A stretch of DNA of 64,000 nucleotides from Crossaster papposus (taxonomy: Eukaryota > Echinodermata > Asteroidea > Velatida > Solasteridae), in the NCBI GenBank assembly GCA_037893245.1, contig JBAIAA010000441.1:1860001-1924000 (forward strand). Direction: 5' to 3'. Positions 57,657 through 64,000 of the stretch are shown piece after piece (position 1 is the first letter of the stretch; each line of letters starts with the position of its first letter). Position numbers and translations under genes: made by a program. The notes beneath the pieces were generated by a model, which was not told where the DNA came from, searched no databases, and was given only the letters and a program-made list of their open reading frames with translations.

Positions 57657-58900
57657 CTGTAAAGAAACAAAAGAGATGTTAGAAAAACATTCATTGATAA
57701 AGTTTAATAGTGTGTATTTTGGGAATAAAAAAAAAGAAAATGGCACAGGATTCAACACTCTGTCTTCATCTTACGTCTCAATAAATATATTATTACAAAG
57801 TTTCAACGTTTTCTTCTGGATATGTTCGCCTTTCCTCTGGATTTTTCTTATTCCAATGACATAATTGTAAAAAGAAGTTGAACCTGTAAAATCGCCCCCC
57901 CCCCAAAAGAAAAAAGAAGATAAAAAACAAAAAACAAACAAACCCGCAAAACTCCGTCGTGTAATGAAATCACGAAAACAGACAGATTGAGTGAAGCAAG
58001 GTTTGGGGGAACAGTAATACTCATAAGTTGTGTTGTTGTTAAAGGAAATTTGACTGGACTTGCTTTTCTTTGTAAATATATATTTCTGGCTCGGGAGGTT
58101 AACTTCTTTCCTTTTTCAAGTTACACTTTCTTCCTTTCGCTTGCAATCGGGTGATTTATGAAAGGAAGGGCCAGCCCATATTATCGTGAGTAAAAGGAAC
58201 AAAATATCGGAAAAGCACATTGAGTTCGTTTTCAGCTCATTCAATTTCAATGGAAGGTAATGGAATGTAAGTCGTACGTAGCTGAACCTCTATGAGTAAA
58301 AACAGACTATCAAAGACAGGGAAAGAAACACTAGTTTTTAGTTACAAACAAGGCAGCTAGTCTGGTTTCCTGACAAAATCATTGATCGTGTATTGATCAT
58401 AATAGTATTGCATAGTTGGTTCTATAATTCACTCAAACATGGCATGGCAAAAGGTTGTGACAAAAAATAAGATCGTTCTGCCACTCTTCAGACTCTTTTC
58501 CCGGTAAATATGATAGGTTTTTGTGCAGCATGGAAATGTTTCGGTTGAAACTTTAAAGCAGGTTGACAGTGAAATAATTACTATTCGTTTGTATGCATTC
58601 TATAATCGTTTTACAAGACAGGATCCATGAGTGTACTTGATATTTCGGGAACATTATTAACACTGTAGTTTAAAGTGAAGTTTGGTCTTGCAGGACATTG
58701 AGTCAAAAGAAATAATACTGCAGCCCTGCAATTGACTACAACAATGTAAGAGTTTATATGGAACCAATGATTTTCAGGCATGAGTTAAACTAACGAAGAC
58801 ATATCGCATATATACACTGATGACAGTATATCGACCGGATATGGCGAAACCGTGAAATAAACTCATATGAACAGTGAAGCCAAATCGAATGTACACTTAC

Positions 58901-58924
58901 CGGTGACTTTCTGCTACGTCTCCG
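58901..58924 (-). CDS. 24-nt micro-exon cassette (RRRSRKSP)
   Basis: Acceptor TTTTATTTACAG and donor GTAAGTG bound 24 nt reading RRRSRKSP. It is strongly basic, unlike the acidic or neutral sisters, and resembles a phosphorylatable RS-type linker. Confidence 0.55.
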
Positions 58925-60404
58925 CTGTAAATAAAACAAAGAGATGATAACAAAACATTCATCGAACAAGTTTAATTGTGTGTATAAAGAGTATAAAGAG
59001 TTTATATGGAACCAATGATTTTTAGGCAGAGTTAAACTAACGAAGAAGAATCGCATATACACTGATGACAGTATATCGACCAGATATGGCAAAACCGTAA
59101 AATATACTTATATGAACTCTGAAGTTAAACAGAAAAGGCGAATCGAATCGAGCCAGAAACAAAACAGAAATGTTAGAAAAGCATTCATTTATAAAGTTTA
59201 ATAGTGTGTATAAAGGGAATACCAACAAAGAAAATGGCACAGGATTCAACACTTTGTCTTCATCTTACGTCTCAATGAATATTAGTTTTACAAAGTGTCG
59301 ACGTTTTCTTCTGGATATTTCCTTCTTTCCTCTGGATTTTTCTTATTCCAATGACATAATTGTAAAAAGAAGTTGAACCTGAAAAATCGCCCCCCAAAAA
59401 AAACAAAAAAAAAACAAAAATAAAGATAAAAAACAAAAAACAAACAAACCCGAAAAACTCCGTCGTGTAATGAAATCACGAAAACAGACAGATTGAGTGA
59501 AGCAAGGCTTGGGGAAACAGTAATACTCATAAGTTGTGTTGTTGTTAAAGGAAATTTGACTGGACTCGCTTTTCTTTGTAAATATATATTTCTGGCTCGG
59601 GAGGTTAACTTCTTTCCTTTTTCAAGTTACACTTTCTTCCTTTCGCTTGCAATCGGGTGATTTATGAGAGGAAGAGCCAGCCCATTATTATCGTGAGTAA
59701 AAGGAACAAAATATCGGAAAAGCACATTGAGCCCATTTAATTTCAGTAGAAGGGAATGGAAAGTAAGCTGAACCTCTATGAGCAAAACACAAACTATCAA
59801 AGACAGGGAAAGAAACACTATTTTTTAGTTAAAAACAAGGCAGCTAGTCTGGTTTCCTGACAAAATAATTGATCGTGTTTTGATCATAATAGTATTACAT
59901 AATTGGTTCTATATTCACTAATACCTGTATGCAACGAGAACTCAAACGTGGCATGGCACAAAAATGTGAAAAAAATTAAGAGCGTTCGGCCACTTTTCAG
60001 AGACTTTTCTCGGTAAATATGTTAGGTTTTCGTGCAGCATGGAAATGTTACGATTGCAACGTTAAAGCAGGTTGACAGTGAAATAATTACCAATCGTTTC
60101 AATGCATTATATAATCATTCTACAAGGCAGGATCCATGAGTGTACTTGACATCTTAAAAAGGCACCCAGATGCACCTAAAATGTATTGACGATTTTATAT
60201 CGAAACAACTACGTCATTTCCAGACAGGGAGAAATTCTTCTGCATTCGGAAAATGTGTAAATGTCATAACTGATCATAATTGATGACAGTATATTGCCAT
60301 AATAATTATGATAGAAGTATGTCGACCAGATATGGCGAAACCGTGAAATAAACTTATATTAACTCCAAAGTTAAACAGTGAAGGCGAATCGAATGTACAC
60401 TTAC

Positions 60405-60425
60405 CGGTGGCAGACTGTGTGTGGG
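60405..60425 (-). CDS. 21-nt micro-exon cassette (PTHSLPP)
   Basis: Acceptor TTTCTTTACAG and donor GTAAGTG bound 21 nt reading PTHSLPP in phase 0. The flanks follow the common unit. Confidence 0.55.
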
Positions 60426-61902
60426 CTGTAAAGAAACAAAGGGGATGATAGAAAAACATTTATTAATAATTGTGTTCTCACTCCTTTGGCTTTCCCTTTG
60501 TCTATTTTTCTAAACCCCCCCCCCCCCCCCTTTCACACTTCTCCTATTAACACTTCTTTGTGAGTTCTTTCTTTGACCCACAATGACCTTTCCTTTAACC
60601 CTTCAGCCTAATCCTCCTTTTGTTGTTCCCACAGAACTCTGTACATGACTTTTCTTTTGTGTTTCTCCTGCCAGGTATGATGTGCATCATGCTGCATGTT
60701 GCCCTATATATGTTTGTTTCGTGTACACAGCCATTATGTCTCTGAAGAAGATCTTGTTAAGATCAAAATATTAGGCCCTCTTAACTTATTTGATTTATTA
60801 ATAAAGTTTAATTGTGTGATTGTAGGAAACAAATATCACGAAAATGGCACAGGATTGAACACTTTGTATTTATCTTACGTCTATAACTGATCTTTCATTA
60901 AAACAGATGAGGGAATAATTCTAGACAGTTCGCCCAGAGGCATTGTGTGTAAACAGTCATATAAAGATAATATCGATCATTTTGACCCAGCGACATTTGT
61001 TTGATGTTGGTAGCATTTTCAGTCAGTCTGTGGTTGCTTTGAACCTTAGTAAAATAATCACTAAGAAGGAAATGAGCGATAAATGACAACGCAGACGAAA
61101 ATATTATGTAGGTCAACTGTATTACAATGTATATTGGGGAGATCACAATTAGATAAATACGTATACATAAATATCCGCGTAATACATAAGTTTATCCGAT
61201 TTGATAAGCCCGATGTTCTTCGACTGTTCTTAGGACTTCCGAACAGGATTACGTTCCCAAACGGTACAGTGGTAGGAGTTGAGGGGATTTGCACAGTACT
61301 GAGACGACTTGCATACACTAATCGCCTGGAGGACATTTGACCAAATTTTGGACGTCTGGTTTTAATTTGGCATGAATTTCAGACTTTATAAAATCCGGAC
61401 TCATTTTGTATATTATTGCGCATGACTAAGTGAAGATAATTAGGATATTGACCGGTCACGTGGGAGGGTTTAACCTGATATTTATATGACACCGGCATAA
61501 TGAACTCTCACGAGTGATAAACAAAGTGATTCAACTTCTCTTTGATGACCATAATGAAACAGGTTGTCTAATCTGAACCAACCCTGGCCAAACCATGAAA
61601 AATTTACTCTTTATGACAAATCCGACTATAAGATTAATGAACTACGTAGGTGTGTATGCGGCAAAATGGAAAGCAATCGATACTGACGAACAATAGCGCT
61701 AAACCACAAGGTAGCCAATCTACAAAGCATCATAAATCAGTATATTTATAAAATAACAAAACTGGTTTCATACTATTGTTGGTATCGCAAGGCAATCGTC
61801 TTAAAATGTTGTCAACATTTAGGGTAAACTTGGTTTTGAACCCATGAAATCACACACATGCGCTTAAGATGACAACTGAGAACGTGTCTTTTTTGTTGGT
61901 AA

Positions 61903-62601
61903 TACCCCCGTCACACCGGACTGGCGTCCTTACTGCGTTCCTACGGCGACCCAGGACGCGGTAGGGACGCCATGGACGCCGCGGGGTCGTGGTGAGAACG
62001 CAGAAGGACGCCGTGGGGACCCCAAGGACGCCGAAGGTCGCAGAGCGACGGCGTTTACTTCGGACATGTTCAAAGTAAACGCCGAGGTTTGGCGTCCTGG
62101 CTCAGGACGCGGTGGGATCGCCCTGGGGTCGCCATGGTCGCCGTAGCAACGCAGTAGGAACTCGAAGGACGCCCTAGGGACGCAGTATGGACGTGGTAGG
62201 GTCGCCGTGGAGACGCGAATAAATGGATCGTGGACCCCGCGGCGACCTTACTGCGTCCTTACCACGTCTATGGGGTTCTTACCACGACCCCACCACGTCT
62301 ATGGCGTCCTTAGGACGCGGTAAGGTCGTGGTAGAAACGCCAAAAACGCCGTGAGGTCGCCGATGATCGCCGTGGGGACGCCGTGCAAACTCAATAGAAA
62401 CGCCAAGGACGCGGTAAGGTCGTGGTGAGAACGCCGTGGGGACGCCGAGTAGACGTACAGATCGCGGAGCACAGGACCCCGGTGTGACGGGTGACCGAAA
62501 TCTTGATATTTTAAAGAAAAAGGATTGGGGTTCTCACGGCGACCATCGGCGTCCTCCATTTTAGGACGCAGTAAGGACGCCAGTCCGGTGTGACGGGGGT
62601 A
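61903..62601. mobile_element. GC-rich TIR element of GGACGC words, 699 bp (TAA target)
   Basis: Ends TACCCCCGTCACACCGGACT and the inverse, continuing GGCGTCCTTACTGCGT; TAA lies on both sides. The empty site GGTAAACTGATAG is present in the L blocks at 5230 and 7375. The interior is almost wholly made of GGACGC, GGTCGC and GGGGACGCC words at roughly 10-bp steps. The single open frame inside is an artefact of this structure. Confidence 0.9.
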
Positions 62602-62676
62602 TAAACTGATAGTATGCTTACGTATACACGCACATGCATATAAATCTCAACCTCTCTAATGACAGCATAAACTTAC

Positions 62677-62697
62677 CCGGCTTTCATCCAGTGACAT
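62677..62697 (-). CDS. 21-nt micro-exon cassette, second flank family (MSLDESR)
   Basis: Acceptor CATTCCCTTGCAG and donor GTAAGTT bound 21 nt reading MSLDESR in phase 0. The flanks match the cassettes at 7455 and 27221. It begins with ATG, but no start-codon context is evident. Confidence 0.5.
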
Positions 62698-64000
62698 CTG
62701 CAAGGGAATGAAAGAGATGTGAACATTACAATAGTAAAAAAACATATATTTTATCTGACGATAAAAATAAACTTTAAAAAATGGCGGAAAACTTGTAACC
62801 AATAACACGAAAGTTGGTTCTATATTCACTTATACCTGTATGCAAAATGAACTTTGTAAATATCTATTTCTGGCTGGGGAAGTTAACTTCTTTTCTTTTT
62901 AATGGTTACACTTTCTTCCTTTCGCTTGCAATTGAATGATTTATGAATGCTTCGGTTACAACTTAAAAACAGGTTTACAGTGAATTAATTACCATTCGTT
63001 TTAATGCATTCTATCGTTCTACAAGACAGGATCCAGGGGTGCACTTGGCATCTTAAAAAAAAGGCACTAAGGGGCTTCTAACATATATTGACGATTTTAC
63101 ATCGAAGCAACTATATCATGACAAGAAAAATCCTTTTGAATTGAGAAATTATGTAAATGCCATAATTTGTGACAGAATATCGACTAGATGGGGCGAAACC
63201 GTGAAATAAACGTGAAACAAGGGGCGTGAAACAAAGTGGCGGGGAGAGAAGTAGCCTCGGATATTTGTGTGAAAAAATGTGACTGAACTTGCTGAAATAT
63301 CAAATTTCTGGCTATAGGTAAATTACTTCTCTTTTTCAAAGTCATGTTTTCTTCAGTTGCATGTGTGTGATTTGTGAATTACAAAATAGTGGCTGGAGGT
63401 GAAATGCAAATTTCTATATATTATTATGGTATCTACATGTATACTTCTTGGAAGTTTAAAACAATACATAACGAAAGTTTTGCACCGAGTCATATCAAGA
63501 TAATCTCGAGAATTTTGACCCAGCGACATGTTAGATGTTGGTAGCATTTTCACTCAGTCTGTGGTTGCTTTGAACCTCAGTAAAATAATCAATACGAAGG
63601 GAATGAGCGATAATTTGGCATGAATTTCAGACTTTATAAAATCCGGACTGCGCATGACTAAGTGAAAATAATTATAGAGTGACCGGCCACGTGAGAGGGT
63701 TTAATCAGATATTCATATGACACTGGCATCACGAACTCTCACGAGTGATAAACAAAGAGGTTCATCTCATTTTTGATGACCATAATGGAACAGGTTGTCT
63801 AATATGAACCAACCCTGGCCAAACCATGAGAAATTGACTCTTTATAACAAATCCGACTAAGATTTATGAACTACGTAGGTATGTATGCGGCAAAATGGAA
63901 AGCAATCGATACTGACGAACAATAGCGCTAAACCACAAGGTAGCCAATCTACAAGGCATCATAAATCAAGTATATTTATAAAATAACAAAACTGGTTTCA

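Larger units (their letters stand above)
57143..64000. repeat. Right block of repeated intron units
   Basis: The same unit types as at 1-11868, including copies of block L at 60890-61900 and 63480-64000. 57143 onward matches position 1 onward. Cassettes at 57636, 58901, 60405 and 62677 are listed separately. At about 59150 a unit has lost its cassette and both splice sites (GGCGAATCGAAT runs straight into CGAGCCAGAAAC). Confidence 0.8.

Noticed and set aside
62299..62559. 86-codon frame
   Set aside because: It lies within the GGACGC word array of the 699-bp element.
1..64000. CRISPR-like reading of the repeated units with variable inserts
   Set aside because: The constant parts are hundreds of bases of intron with splice signals, the variable parts are 9-24 nt, and the surrounding genes are animal multi-exon genes. 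The resemblance is only superficial.

Overview
The window looks like animal nuclear DNA. It is AT-rich, its genes are split into many small exons with GT-AG splice sites, and it is full of inverted-repeat elements and SINEs. Intact or broken retroelements of the DIRS, Gypsy and Penelope types are also present. The protein domains (ZU5, UPA, Death, NACHT with a YDWA-type helix) are those expanded in innate-immune gene families of echinoderms and other marine deuterostomes. I favour an echinoderm or a similar marine invertebrate, but the species cannot be fixed from the sequence.

The host coding content I can support is on the minus strand and reads from high to low coordinates. From 62.7 to 57.6 kb there are four very short exons of 21 or 24 nt, each inside a copy of a long repeated intron. 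A 55-nt exon (56.5 kb) follows, then a ZU5 exon (55.2-55.8 kb), UPA exons (54.1 and 52.8 kb), a two-exon CxxC...CxxC zinc ribbon (52.25 and 51.4 kb), a helical exon (51.0 kb), a 44-nt exon (50.6 kb) and a Death-domain exon (50.2 kb). Duplicated phase 1-1 linker exons lie at 42.2, 37.3, 32.9 and 31.7 kb, and a NACHT exon at 30.4-29.7 kb. Every successive junction is phase-compatible, so this could be one ZU5-UPA-zinc-Death-linker-NACHT gene. The NACHT part carries an in-frame TAG and eroded motifs. A good start codon at 33.6 kb offers an alternative split into two genes.

From 28.7 kb to the left edge twelve more micro-exon cassettes of 9, 21 or 24 nt sit in tandemly repeated intron units. Position 1 aligns with 57143, which lies just downstream of the cassettes of the first gene. 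The next gene's ZU5 exons should therefore lie just outside the left edge, and the locus is probably a tandem array. The main novelty is that in seven cassettes the flanking intron is almost invariant while the 9 nt between the only usable AG and the GT donor differ at every position.

The repeat array is broken at 11.87-25.35 kb by a DIRS-type element. That element is itself split by a young 8.0-kb Gypsy/Mag-like LTR retrotransposon (165-bp LTRs, 5-bp target duplication AGGTC). The Gypsy element is split in its reverse transcriptase by a 3.2-kb terminal-inverted-repeat element carrying a Penelope-like fragment. The 33.6-50 kb stretch is mostly introns filled with inverted-repeat elements, including a five-level nest at 33.9-36.85 kb, and with long G runs.
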